The notes under the pieces are model-generated. The model saw only the letters and a program-made list of their open reading frames with translations, was not told the DNA's origin and did no database searches. 34,800 bases of DNA from Halieaceae bacterium. GTDB lineage: Bacteria; Pseudomonadota; Gammaproteobacteria; Pseudomonadales; Halieaceae. The position numbers and the translations under genes are program-made. Of the stretch, positions 1 through 8,419 are shown piece after piece; position 1 is the stretch's first letter; each line of letters starts with the position of its first letter. The stretch is from contig JAHEEV010000023.1 of NCBI GenBank assembly GCA_024640505.1, positions 8,090-42,889 on the forward strand. The letters are read 5' to 3'.

Positions 1-1478
1 GGACGCTTCTTCTTGGCCGCCGGGCGCTTTTTCGTCGTGGCCCTGCTGGCTTTGGAGCGAACGGCCGCTTTTTTCCGGCCGGGGATGCGCTTGCCGGTCA
101 GGGCCACGTACTCCGCCAGGGATTTGTGAAGGCCCTCGATAATCCGCCACGGGTCGGGAACCAGGTCGGGGTCGATGGTAATCCCGACATCGACATTGCC
201 GGCACTGCTGAAGCAGGTAATGTTCAATCCTCCTCCCGGCATGATTACCGACATCGGGTACATGCCCGTCGCGCGGGCTCCGGCTATATACACCGGTTCA
301 TCAGCGCCGCGTACGCTGGAGACCACCACGTTGGCGCCCGCCATCCTGGCGACCTGGTCAGCGGGTGTAATGCTCATCATTGCCTTGACCATCACGGGCG
401 GTAAGAGCTGCATGAACTCCATGAATCCGAAACCTTGCCCACTGTGGGCCTCCTGCTTGACTCTCTCGGTCTCCTCAGTGATCTCCCGCAGGCGTTGTGC
501 GGGATCGGAGATGGCAGTGGCAAGGGTGACGCTGCGGGATGTCACATTGTTGCTGAATGCATCATCCCCTTCCTCACGCAGGGACACGGCGATGTGGGTG
601 CGCAGGGATTCATCCGGCAACGCGTCCCGTGCCAACAGGTAATCGCGGAGGCTGCCACTGACCACCGCCAGAACCACTTCATTCACGGTGACGTCGAAAT
701 GGTTTTTCACCGTTTTGATATCTGCCAGCGATAGCGACCCAAAAACAAAGCTCCGGTCGCTGCCAATGTCGGTATTGAATGCTGTCGTGGGAGTGTTCGC
801 CTTTTCGCTCCCGGATCTTTTTGAGCCCAGCCGCTTGCCGAGACCGGAACGGAGAGTGTTATACAGACCGCGGCCGGTCTCGATTGGCATGCGATACAGG
901 TGCAAGACGGTATTCAGCGATTCCTGCCAAAGCTGCGGTACGGCACCCGGGCGGGCATCGGCGATGGCGTGATCTGCCTTTCGGGGCGGCGGGTCAGGCT
1001 CGTGATCCGTCAGGCTCTCCATCAGTCTGGTCGCGCCCTCGCCATCCATCATGCAGTGGTGTTGTTTCTGGAACAGCGCATATTGGCCGTCAGCCAGTCC
1101 CTCGATGAACCAGATTTCCCACAGGGGCCTGTTGCGATCCAGGTGCTTGCTGTAGAGGTACGAGACGACTTCTACCAGTGCATCGCGATCCCCGGGGGAG
1201 GGCAGGGCAATCCGGCGGATGTGGTGGTCCAGGTTGAAATCCTCGTCCTCCACCCAGTAGGGCAGGTCGAGCCCGAACGGTACCTCGTGCAGCCGCCAGT
1301 GGAGCTGGGGAATTTCTTTGATACGCTCCGCGGCCAACTGCCGGTATTTTTCAAAACAGAAATCAGGGCGGTCGCTGGCGTCAAGCAGTAACAGCCCTCC
1401 CGTGTGCTGGTAGACGTTGGACATCTCCCCGCCAATGAACATGACGTCCTGGGGTTTCAGCTGTCTTAAATGCTTCAT
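1..1478 (-). CDS. Wax ester synthase / diacylglycerol acyltransferase (WS/DGAT), 3' end outside window
   Basis: Bacterial WS/DGAT enzymes move an acyl group from acyl-CoA to a long-chain alcohol or diacylglycerol, making wax esters or triacylglycerol at the inner membrane. About 492 codons are visible from the ATG at 1478. The family active-site motif HHxxxDG is present as HHCMMDG near residues 140-146 (about 1042-1062). Later family blocks are readable: PTTAFN followed by IGSDR, NEVVLAVVSGSLR, and near the C-terminus SSVRG, PVYIAGA, MYPVS and LNITCFS. After the last core helix the protein carries a Lys/Arg/Ala-rich tail (about 3-80) that continues off the left edge, so the stop codon is not seen. 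It lies 69 bp downstream of the DUF1329 gene in the same orientation and is probably the last visible gene of that cluster. No strong ribosome site precedes it. Family assignment is firm; wax ester versus triacylglycerol preference cannot be read. Confidence 0.93.
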   Translation of the reverse strand, partial: MKHLRQLKPQDVMFIGGEMSNVYQHTGGLLLLDASDRPDFCFEKYRQLAAERIKEIPQLHWRLHEVPFGLDLPYWVEDEDFNLDHHIRRIALPSPGDRDALVEVVSYLYSKHLDRNRPLWEIWFIEGLADGQYALFQKQHHCMMDGEGATRLMESLTDHEPDPPPRKADHAIADARPGAVPQLWQESLNTVLHLYRMPIETGRGLYNTLRSGLGKRLGSKRSGSEKANTPTTAFNTDIGSDRSFVFGSLSLADIKTVKNHFDVTVNEVVLAVVSGSLRDYLLARDALPDESLRTHIAVSLREEGDDAFSNNVTSRSVTLATAISDPAQRLREITEETERVKQEAHSGQGFGFMEFMQLLPPVMVKAMMSITPADQVARMAGANVVVSSVRGADEPVYIAGARATGMYPMSVIMPGGGLNITCFSSAGNVDVGITIDPDLVPDPWRIIEGLHKSLAEYVALTGKRIPGRKKAAVRSKASRATTKKRPAAKKKR

Positions 1479-1547
1479 AGTATACCGCCGGCTAGCGTGA
1501 GGCTGGTGGAACCGTCTGGAACCCCGTCGTCCTTTGTCAAACTTCGG

Positions 1548-2933
1548 TCAGCGCGTGACACTTTTGCGCAGGTAGGCCGCTGTAAAATTGCTTATGTCCC
1601 GATAGGGCCCGCTGTAGTCAAACGGTTGCATTTCGAACTGCGAAAAACTGACCGCATAGTGGCCGGAGGGCAGGTCGTGGAAGATCTGCGCGTGTTTTTC
1701 ATAGCACTCAATGTCGTACTGATATTCGGAGAGCAGAAAAACGGTACGCCACAGGTTGTCGCGACTGTCGAAGTTTTCGGCCATGACCGGGTTCCAGCTG
1801 TCCTCGTCGACATACCAGCGGCGCTTTTTGTAGATATGTCGCTTACCCGGGGCCAGGTCCGCTTCCACTACCCAAACCCGGTGCTTTTCGAAGCGCACAT
1901 AGTTCGGATTGACATGGTGGAGGGTCAGGCGATCGTCCAGGCTACCGATCGAAAGGTCGTTGAATCCATAGTTGTTGTAGGGAATGTAGATCTCGCGTTT
2001 GCCCAGAGACTTGTAGTTATAGCGGTCGAAAGCGCCGTTGAACCCCTTGTTGTCATCGGAAGTCTGCAGGCCGCCTGGGCCTGTCGGCGTGTCGTAGCCG
2101 ATCGCGGGCGCCTTGCGCACCCGGCGGATATCCGGCTTGTAGATCCATGCGTTGCGCTTGGAGGATTTGAAGTCTATTGGCTCCTGTACAACGATGGCTT
2201 CACCCTTTTTACGTTGTGGCAGCGTATAGTTCGTGGCGCTGAGGGCGATCCGGTCTCCGACCACCTCTTCTGTCGTCGGGATCGGGTTGGCGGGGTTATT
2301 GAAGGGCAGCGACTGGGTGAATTCGGAAGTCTCCAGGGAGCGTTCGCCGTTGGCGAAAATGCCCCAGAGTTCGACAGAGCCGTTCGCCGAGTGGTGGCAG
2401 TAATTGGTGCGGGTATTCCACAGTACCTCTTCGCCACTTTGCGGGATCGGGAATGCGATACCGCCGGTGTAGTGACTGACTGACTCCACTCCGTTCGAGA
2501 GCAACGTGTTGCGGGCATTCCACGCCGCCTTTTCTGCCATCCGCTCTGAAAAGTCGAAATCCCTGTGGGAGGGGTAGATGTCCATACGGAAGCTCGGATA
2601 GCGCTCGAAAAGGGCGATCTGTCCCTCGATCAGATTGTCCTTGTACTGCTGGTAGTTCTCCGGCGTGATGGAGAACAATGGCTTTTCGCCCGGGTAGGGG
2701 CTGGGCAACTCGGCAGGATAGCCGGCATAGTTGACCCCCGGCGGTACGCCTCGCCATTTACCGGACCACTCGGGTATGGTGCCATCCGCGTTGCCGGCCA
2801 CTTCTCCACCAAAAGGTGTGAGGTCCTTGCCCAGCCGGGACGCCTCCTCTTCCGGAACTTTGGCCTGGGTCAGGCTCGCGGCCAGCAGTGCAGACGCAAG
2901 AGCGCCGGCAAGAAACAATCGGGGGTGTTGCAT
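1548..2933 (-). CDS. DUF1329 family periplasmic protein
   Basis: A 461-residue exported protein of the DUF1329 family, whose members usually sit beside DUF1302 genes and have been compared to LolA/LolB-type lipid-binding folds; the biochemical role is not settled. Residues 1-24 form a signal peptide with a hydrophobic core and an AxA-like cleavage site (TQA|K). There is no lipobox Cys, so it should be soluble in the periplasm. The mature start (KVPEEEASRLGKDLTPFGGE, then GTIPEWSGKW) is typical of the family, as is the length. An AGGAG ribosome site about 10 bases upstream supports the ATG at 2933. It follows DUF1302 by 104 bp and precedes the WS/DGAT gene, suggesting a part in carrying a hydrophobic molecule between the inner-membrane exporter and the outer-membrane barrel (inference). 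Confidence 0.9.
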   Translation of the reverse strand: MQHPRLFLAGALASALLAASLTQAKVPEEEASRLGKDLTPFGGEVAGNADGTIPEWSGKWRGVPPGVNYAGYPAELPSPYPGEKPLFSITPENYQQYKDNLIEGQIALFERYPSFRMDIYPSHRDFDFSERMAEKAAWNARNTLLSNGVESVSHYTGGIAFPIPQSGEEVLWNTRTNYCHHSANGSVELWGIFANGERSLETSEFTQSLPFNNPANPIPTTEEVVGDRIALSATNYTLPQRKKGEAIVVQEPIDFKSSKRNAWIYKPDIRRVRKAPAIGYDTPTGPGGLQTSDDNKGFNGAFDRYNYKSLGKREIYIPYNNYGFNDLSIGSLDDRLTLHHVNPNYVRFEKHRVWVVEADLAPGKRHIYKKRRWYVDEDSWNPVMAENFDSRDNLWRTVFLLSEYQYDIECYEKHAQIFHDLPSGHYAVSFSQFEMQPFDYSGPYRDISNFTAAYLRKSVTR

Positions 2934-3037
2934 ATCAAAATTCTCCTGTCGAGATTGTCGGGCGATGACAGCGCCTGATGCGTTTTTTCATAGTCCGCTG
3001 ACGCTGTCGATCTTGTTACCCGATACCATAGGGTTTG

Positions 3038-4636
3038 CTAAAACTTGTATTTGGCGTAAATGCCGAAGTTGTCCCGGTCGTCCAGGCTGGACGACTGCAG
3101 ATCGTCATTTCCGAACCACCAGGTGTATTTCGCATCGAACTCCCAGTTATCCAGGTAGTTCAGGTGAACCCCGGCCGATGCCGATTTCTGGTTGTCTGCG
3201 AGCGAGTTCATCAACGATGGCGCGTAGCCCTCCAGGACATGCTGCCAGACGAAGCTGGTCGTGACGTCCAGGCCCGGCAGCACGGAGAAACTGTTCAGAT
3301 TGGCGATGATTGAATAGGCCCAGGCATCATCGGTGACGCCATAGGGCGTATCCTCTTTCTCGTTACCTCCCAGATTATTGCTCTGGTAGGTCGCCTCGGC
3401 GACCAGGTCTATCCGCTCAGCCAGCCAGGGGAGGGCTGTAAAGCTGTCGAGGTAGCCTACGACCACCTGCCGGTAATGCCCCCGGGTCATGGTAGTGACC
3501 AGGAATTGGCCATCGTCGTTGACGTATCCGGTGCCGTCGGAGAAGGGGGCATTGTCCGAGTAGGACAGGTCGGCAAATACAGCGGCCTCACCCAGGGTGG
3601 TGTTGACGCCGAAATGCCATGCATCGATGCCTTCCAGGTAAACCTCGCGGTAATAAGAGTCTGCGCCAAGGGCGATCTCGGCGCCGGGCTTGTTGGCGTG
3701 TGAACGGGTGCGGCTGACAGTGAAAGTGGTGCCGTAGTCTGTGGTGTAGCGCAGGAGAGCGCCCCACTGGCCATCGTCGTCGGGTTTGTCTGCCCCGATG
3801 ACCGGAATATACGAACCCGGCCCGACGATAGCGCGTTCGGCGCCGGGTCCTAATATGTCAGCGGGAGCCAGGAAACTGCCAACGCCTGGCAGGGTTGTCT
3901 CCTCCCATTCCAGTTTGTAATAGGCCTCGGCGCTGATATTCAGGTTGAAATTCCACTTCAGGTCCAGGGCGGCGGTGGGCAGGAAAACCTCTTTCAGGTC
4001 GACCCCGGGAGACAGGGCGACACTCCCGTCGACAGGGTTCTGCAGCGCATTGACGCTTGAGTAGACAATCCCCTCGCCCCAGGCAATCACCTGGCGTCCG
4101 ACGCGCACGCTGCCTGCCTGATCCGCCAGCTCGAACTGGTAATTGATGAACGCCTCCAGCAGGCGCATTCGCTTGCCGTGCTCGTCGAGAGTCTTGTCCG
4201 GGAAATCCCCGCGTTTCACATCACCACCGTTGGGGATTCCGTTGTTGTAGGTGAGGTAGTTCTCCCTGGACATGTCGGATTTTTTATCTTCGTAGATATA
4301 GTCGTAGAGACCGTCGCCACGGAGAAAGAAGGAGAAATCATGGTAAACGCCGACGAATTCCACGAGAACGCTGCCCTTGGCCGAGGTCATGCTGCCGGAA
4401 TCGAAGTTGTTGTTGCCATCATTGAAGTTTGTCTGGGCGGGATCGGTACTGAGGGTCTTGTCTCGCGATTCCGTGCGCCATTGTGCAGCAGCGGTCAGCA
4501 CGGTATCGAGATCGAACTGCCAGTCGCCGGATTCAAAAGTGAGTGCCAGAGCCGTGCTGGGCAGCGCCGCGGCTGCACTCAATACGGTTGCCTGGAGTGT
4601 CGCGGCCCGATTTTTTTTCCTGTGGGGAATTCGCAT
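3038..4636 (-). CDS. DUF1302 family outer-membrane beta-barrel protein
   Basis: A 532-residue predicted outer-membrane barrel. The N-terminus is basic, then has a hydrophobic stretch and an ALA|L cleavage site near residue 31. The rest alternates short amphipathic strands with Asp/Asn/Gly-rich turns and ends in a terminal Phe (YAKYKF), the usual C-terminal insertion signal of outer-membrane barrels. The segment RVGRQVIAWGEG is a recognisable DUF1302 motif. The start at 4636 lies 17 bases after the stop of the RND gene, so the two are likely co-transcribed; only a weak AGAGA ribosome site is visible. DUF1302 proteins regularly occur with DUF1329, an MMPL-type RND protein and a YCF48 protein, as here. 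Role as an outer-membrane conduit for a hydrophobic compound is inferred from this partnership. Confidence 0.9.
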   Translation of the reverse strand: MRIPHRKKNRAATLQATVLSAAAALPSTALALTFESGDWQFDLDTVLTAAAQWRTESRDKTLSTDPAQTNFNDGNNNFDSGSMTSAKGSVLVEFVGVYHDFSFFLRGDGLYDYIYEDKKSDMSRENYLTYNNGIPNGGDVKRGDFPDKTLDEHGKRMRLLEAFINYQFELADQAGSVRVGRQVIAWGEGIVYSSVNALQNPVDGSVALSPGVDLKEVFLPTAALDLKWNFNLNISAEAYYKLEWEETTLPGVGSFLAPADILGPGAERAIVGPGSYIPVIGADKPDDDGQWGALLRYTTDYGTTFTVSRTRSHANKPGAEIALGADSYYREVYLEGIDAWHFGVNTTLGEAAVFADLSYSDNAPFSDGTGYVNDDGQFLVTTMTRGHYRQVVVGYLDSFTALPWLAERIDLVAEATYQSNNLGGNEKEDTPYGVTDDAWAYSIIANLNSFSVLPGLDVTTSFVWQHVLEGYAPSLMNSLADNQKSASAGVHLNYLDNWEFDAKYTWWFGNDDLQSSSLDDRDNFGIYAKYKF

Positions 4637-4653
4637 GGTCGTAATCTCTATGG

Positions 4654-7062
4654 TTAGTAGTGCTGTGTGGCAGCCTCCGGCAGTGCACCCGTTGGCGCTT
4701 TGCCGGCTGGCTTATCAGCATCCGGTGATTGGTCTGGTTTGATCAGGAAATGTGCCAGGGCCGGCAGCAGCCACAGGGCGCCCACCATATTCCACAGGAA
4801 CATGAAGGTCAGTAGAATTCCCATATCCGACTGGAATTTGATGGGTGACAGGAGCCAGGTGACCACCCCCACACCCAGGGCGAAGCCGGTGAACGCAACC
4901 GCCCTGCCGGTGGTGGAGAGGGCCTGGTAGTAGGCCTCCTGCATGGGCAAACCCTGCTTCAGGTAGAAGGTGAGACGATTGTAGATGTAGATGCCGTAGT
5001 CCACGCCGACACCGACGCCCAGGGCCACAACCGGTAGGGTTGCCACTTTGAGGCCGATGCCCAGGTAGGCCATCAGGGCCTGGCAGAGTACGGTGGTCAG
5101 CCCCAGGGGAATGATGATGCAGAAGACCGCGACCGCGCTGCGGAAACTGAGGAACACCAGCGCTGCGACCACACCGTAGACCAGAGCCAGCATCTGGCCC
5201 TGGGCCAGGGCGATCTCCTGGTTGGTCGCCGCCTCGACCCCGGCGTTGCCCGCCGCCAGAGTGAAGTGCACCTGCTCGTTCCCGAATTCCTTCTGGAAGC
5301 TCTGCACTGCGTCAACGACTGTCTCGATGGTGTTGGCCTTATGGTCTTCGAGGAACACCACGACCATGGCCAGACTGCACTCCCGGTTCATCAGTCCCGG
5401 AGGCACATTCTGCAGACCGCCGTCGATGGCACGCTGGCGACGGGACAGCGTATTCCAGCGGGGATTGCCCTCATTGAACGCCATGTAGGTCAGTCGCACG
5501 ACATCCGCCATGGAGACGACGGACTCCACCCCCGGTACGTTTTCCATGTACCAGTCGAACTTGTCGATCAGCCTGACGTTTTTATAGAGCCCGCAGGCCT
5601 GCACCGGTGTTTCGACCATGACCACAAGAATATCGGAGCTGACCGCGTAGTTACTGGTAATAAAAGAGTTGTCCAGGTTGTAGCGCGAATCCGGGCGCAG
5701 TTCCGGCGCGCCCGCATCGAGATCTCCAATCTTCATCTGCTGGCCACCTACGATGCCGACACCGTAACCGAACGCTGCGACCGCGATGGATATCAGTGCC
5801 ACCTTGCGGGTGGCGCACAATGATACCAGTGACCACAGCTTGTGGCGCTGCTCCGGGTCTACCCGCATATGCCGGATGCCCTTGTCACTGATACCGATGT
5901 AGGAGATGACCACGGGCAGCAACACCAGGTTGGTAAAAATGATACAGGCCACGCCGATACTGGCGGCGATGCCCAGCTCCTGGATCACACCGATATCGAT
6001 CACCAGCAGGGTGATAAAGCCTATGCCGTCACTGATGAGTGCCGTCATGCCGGCGATATACAGGCCGCGGAACGCAAGCCGGGCGGCGAGAAGTCGACCG
6101 GTATCTCTTTGCAACTGCAGGGCAATGGCGTTGATAACCTGGACGCCATGGCTGACCCCGATGGCGAGCACCAGGAAAGGGACCAGGATGGAGAAGGCGT
6201 TGAGTCCGAAGCCCGCGAGGTGCAGCAGGCCCAGCTGCCAGATCACCGCGAGAATCGAGCAGAACAGCGGCGCTATGGTGGCGCGAAGGCACCGGGTGTA
6301 GATGTACAGCAGGATGAAGGTGATGACCAAAGTCACGATCGCGTACAGGACAATGGCCCCGATTCCCTCCAGCAGGTCACCCACCACTTTGGGAAAGCCC
6401 ACTATGTGTATGGTGATGTTGTCGTTCTCGTAGCTCTGTCGTACGAGTTCTTCCAGCTGGCGGGAGAATTCCAGGTAGTTGAGCTGCTCGCCGGTGGCGG
6501 GGTCCTTATCGTAAATCGGGACTTCGATGATGGTGGATTTGAAGTCGTTGGCCACCATACTGCCGATAGTACTCGAGCGCGTCAGGTTGACCCGCAGTTG
6601 CCGCAGCGAAGCCTCGGATCCATCGTAATCCGGTGGGATCACGGAACCCGAATCGAAACCCTCCTCGGTCACCATGTTCCAGCGGGTGTCGGGGCTCCAG
6701 AGGCTCTTCAACCCATTCTTGTCCACGCCCGGAATATAGAAGATTTCATCGGCGATCTGGCCCAGTGTGGAGAGATACTCGTCATTGAAAATGTTGCCTT
6801 GTTCTACGGCAACGGCAACTTTGAGGCTGGCACCACTGGCCCGCAGGTCACCCATATGCTCGTTCATCTTCTGGATGAAAGGGTGCCCCTGGGGGAGCAT
6901 TTTGGCAAAACTGGCGTCAGGTCGCAGTTGGGCGGCCTGGTAGGCCAGGAAGATCGTGATTAGCGAGAACAGGACCAGGATCACCGGGCGTGAGCCGAAG
7001 ATCAGGCGCTCGGGAAGCCTGGCGGTCCTGACGGCGGGGTAGTGCAATTCCTGTTCGACCAT
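4654..7062 (-). CDS. MMPL/RND-type inner-membrane transporter
   Basis: An 802-residue RND-superfamily protein of the MMPL/HpnN kind: one membrane segment near the N-terminus (about 25-45), a large periplasmic domain, a block of five hydrophobic segments, a second periplasmic domain, and a final block of membrane segments. The second half keeps a GVGVDYG motif with D688-Y689, the position used for proton coupling in MMPL proteins. The matching place in the first half reads IGVSHG (S304-H305), so the two halves are not equivalent. The ATG at 7062 is preferred over an in-frame upstream start at 7140 because it has a strong GGAGG site that overlaps the stop codon of the preceding gene (GGAGG-TAA). 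No periplasmic adaptor gene is present, as is normal for MMPL types that move lipids or hopanoids. Substrate unknown. Confidence 0.93.
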   Translation of the reverse strand: MVEQELHYPAVRTARLPERLIFGSRPVILVLFSLITIFLAYQAAQLRPDASFAKMLPQGHPFIQKMNEHMGDLRASGASLKVAVAVEQGNIFNDEYLSTLGQIADEIFYIPGVDKNGLKSLWSPDTRWNMVTEEGFDSGSVIPPDYDGSEASLRQLRVNLTRSSTIGSMVANDFKSTIIEVPIYDKDPATGEQLNYLEFSRQLEELVRQSYENDNITIHIVGFPKVVGDLLEGIGAIVLYAIVTLVITFILLYIYTRCLRATIAPLFCSILAVIWQLGLLHLAGFGLNAFSILVPFLVLAIGVSHGVQVINAIALQLQRDTGRLLAARLAFRGLYIAGMTALISDGIGFITLLVIDIGVIQELGIAASIGVACIIFTNLVLLPVVISYIGISDKGIRHMRVDPEQRHKLWSLVSLCATRKVALISIAVAAFGYGVGIVGGQQMKIGDLDAGAPELRPDSRYNLDNSFITSNYAVSSDILVVMVETPVQACGLYKNVRLIDKFDWYMENVPGVESVVSMADVVRLTYMAFNEGNPRWNTLSRRQRAIDGGLQNVPPGLMNRECSLAMVVVFLEDHKANTIETVVDAVQSFQKEFGNEQVHFTLAAGNAGVEAATNQEIALAQGQMLALVYGVVAALVFLSFRSAVAVFCIIIPLGLTTVLCQALMAYLGIGLKVATLPVVALGVGVGVDYGIYIYNRLTFYLKQGLPMQEAYYQALSTTGRAVAFTGFALGVGVVTWLLSPIKFQSDMGILLTFMFLWNMVGALWLLPALAHFLIKPDQSPDADKPAGKAPTGALPEAATQHY

Positions 7063-7076
7063 CGGTAGCTTACCTC
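7063..7076 (-). promoter_or_regulatory. Ribosome binding site overlapping upstream stop codon
   Basis: On the minus strand the sequence reads GGAGGTAAGCTACCG immediately before the ATG at 7062. The TAA inside it (7072-7070) is the stop of the YCF48 gene. This sets the start of the RND gene at 7062 and implies that the two genes are translationally coupled. Confidence 0.8.
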
Positions 7077-8251
7077 CCTGTATCCGGCACGCCGGAGAGT
7101 GGGGCACTACCACCTTCGCCGGTGACAAAGAATTGCCCATTGCCCGTCACTGTCACACCGTACAGGCCGCGACTGGAGCCCTGGTCCAGCACGGTGAGGC
7201 TGTTGCCGTCATCATCGGTGAGTAAGGCCGTGCCGTTCTGGCCGACGAAGACGAGCTTGCCATCGGCAGCGCAAGCGGCACCGAAGAGGCTGTCCCGGGT
7301 ATTCGACTCCAGTGGCTGCCATGTCTCCCCGCGATCGGTTGAGCGGTAGATGGTGCCCAGCAGGCCATAGGCGAACACGCTGTCACTCACGGGGTTGACG
7401 ACAACGCCGAAAAAGCTGCCATCGAAGCCGGTCTCGACCGCTTCCCAGGATTCACCATTGCTGGTGGAACGCAAGACAATACCCCACTCGGAGGCCAGGT
7501 ACAGGGTGCCGGATGAATCACCCGCTACGCCGTTGAGGTGCGGTTCTTCCGGGTTGTTCAGGGAATGACTGCTGTCTTCCCATGATCGGCCCCCGTTCGT
7601 CGTGTGCAGCAGGGAACCAAAAGCGCCGGAAGCCCAGCCCTGTTCCCCGTTGGCAAACCAGACGTCCATGAGGGGCGGGGCATAGACCGGCTCATCCATC
7701 ACTTCGAGCGCTGATTCCAGCGCGGACCCGGCTTCGGCGAGATCTTCCTGCAGATCGCCATTATGTTCCGTGGCCCCGGAGGCGAGCTGCCGCTGCAGGT
7801 CGCTCACGTGCCCCCTGGCGGAAGCCACACGGTCCTCGTTGATAAGCGCCTGATCGCTGACACCATCGCGCTGCAGCACCCAGTTTACGCCCCCATCAGT
7901 GCTCAGCAGGATATTGCCGTCGTGCCCTACCGCCCAGCCGGTTGATTCAGAAAAAAAGAACACCCGCGTGAGCATCACCGAGGTCGGTACTTTCGACTGA
8001 ATCCAGGACTTACCCGTGTCATTGGAGTGCAGGATATGACCCCGTTCGCCCACCGCAACCAGTCGATCACCAGCCGCGGCGATGTCCAGGAGCAGCGAAC
8101 TTTCCGCCCCGGGCATGATGAGCGCGTAATCTGTTGTCGCAGACCGGGCTGTCGGTGCGAGCACCAATACCCAGCTCGCAAGCAGCAATGCTACCCACGG
8201 CGAATGCAGCGGTGAAACAGAGACATCCTGTCTATTTTTTGGTGAGCGCAT
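7070..8251 (-). CDS. Secreted YCF48-type beta-propeller protein
   Basis: A 393-residue exported protein built of repeated blades like those of the photosystem assembly factor YCF48/HCF136. Residues 1-38 form a signal peptide (hydrophobic core 19-33, cleavage after ARSA). At least six repeats of the pattern G..G.I..S.DGG..W can be read: GERGHILHSNDTGKSW, GHDGNILLSTDGGVNW, GAFGSLLHTTNGGRSW, SEWGIVLRSTSNGESW, GLLGTIYRSTDRGETW and GQNGTALLTDDDG. In non-photosynthetic bacteria such proteins commonly sit next to DUF1302, DUF1329 and MMPL genes; a scaffold or assembly role for that envelope complex is inferred. Its stop overlaps the ribosome site of the RND gene, so the two are coupled. The start lacks a clear ribosome site, so an alternative start is possible, although the signal peptide supports the one given. 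Confidence 0.88.
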   Translation of the reverse strand: MRSPKNRQDVSVSPLHSPWVALLLASWVLVLAPTARSATTDYALIMPGAESSLLLDIAAAGDRLVAVGERGHILHSNDTGKSWIQSKVPTSVMLTRVFFFSESTGWAVGHDGNILLSTDGGVNWVLQRDGVSDQALINEDRVASARGHVSDLQRQLASGATEHNGDLQEDLAEAGSALESALEVMDEPVYAPPLMDVWFANGEQGWASGAFGSLLHTTNGGRSWEDSSHSLNNPEEPHLNGVAGDSSGTLYLASEWGIVLRSTSNGESWEAVETGFDGSFFGVVVNPVSDSVFAYGLLGTIYRSTDRGETWQPLESNTRDSLFGAACAADGKLVFVGQNGTALLTDDDGNSLTVLDQGSSRGLYGVTVTGNGQFFVTGEGGSAPLSGVPDTGR

Positions 8252-8419
8252 CGAGATATCAGCTTTAGGGTCGTTTATTGATTAGCCGAATGCATAATCT
8301 TGCGAATCTAGCATTACCGGGGTTTCGTAATCCATGCGTTGAATCAAGGGAGGCTTCGAAATACACGGGAAGCCCAATAAATCCTCGGGCAAGCGTTCGT
8401 CGGCCGTTTTTGGATCGGG
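8252..8419. other. Intergenic gap within the minus-strand cluster
   Basis: This 168-bp stretch separates the fusion protein gene from the YCF48 gene. I found no good promoter hexamer pair, no hairpin with a T-run and no small gene with a ribosome site. It may hold a weak internal promoter for the downstream genes, but nothing specific can be supported. Confidence 0.4.

Noticed and set aside
7063-7140. Longer N-terminus for the RND transporter starting at 7140
   Set aside because: It would overlap the YCF48 gene by 71 bases and has no ribosome site, while the ATG at 7062 has a strong GGAGG and a family-typical beginning.
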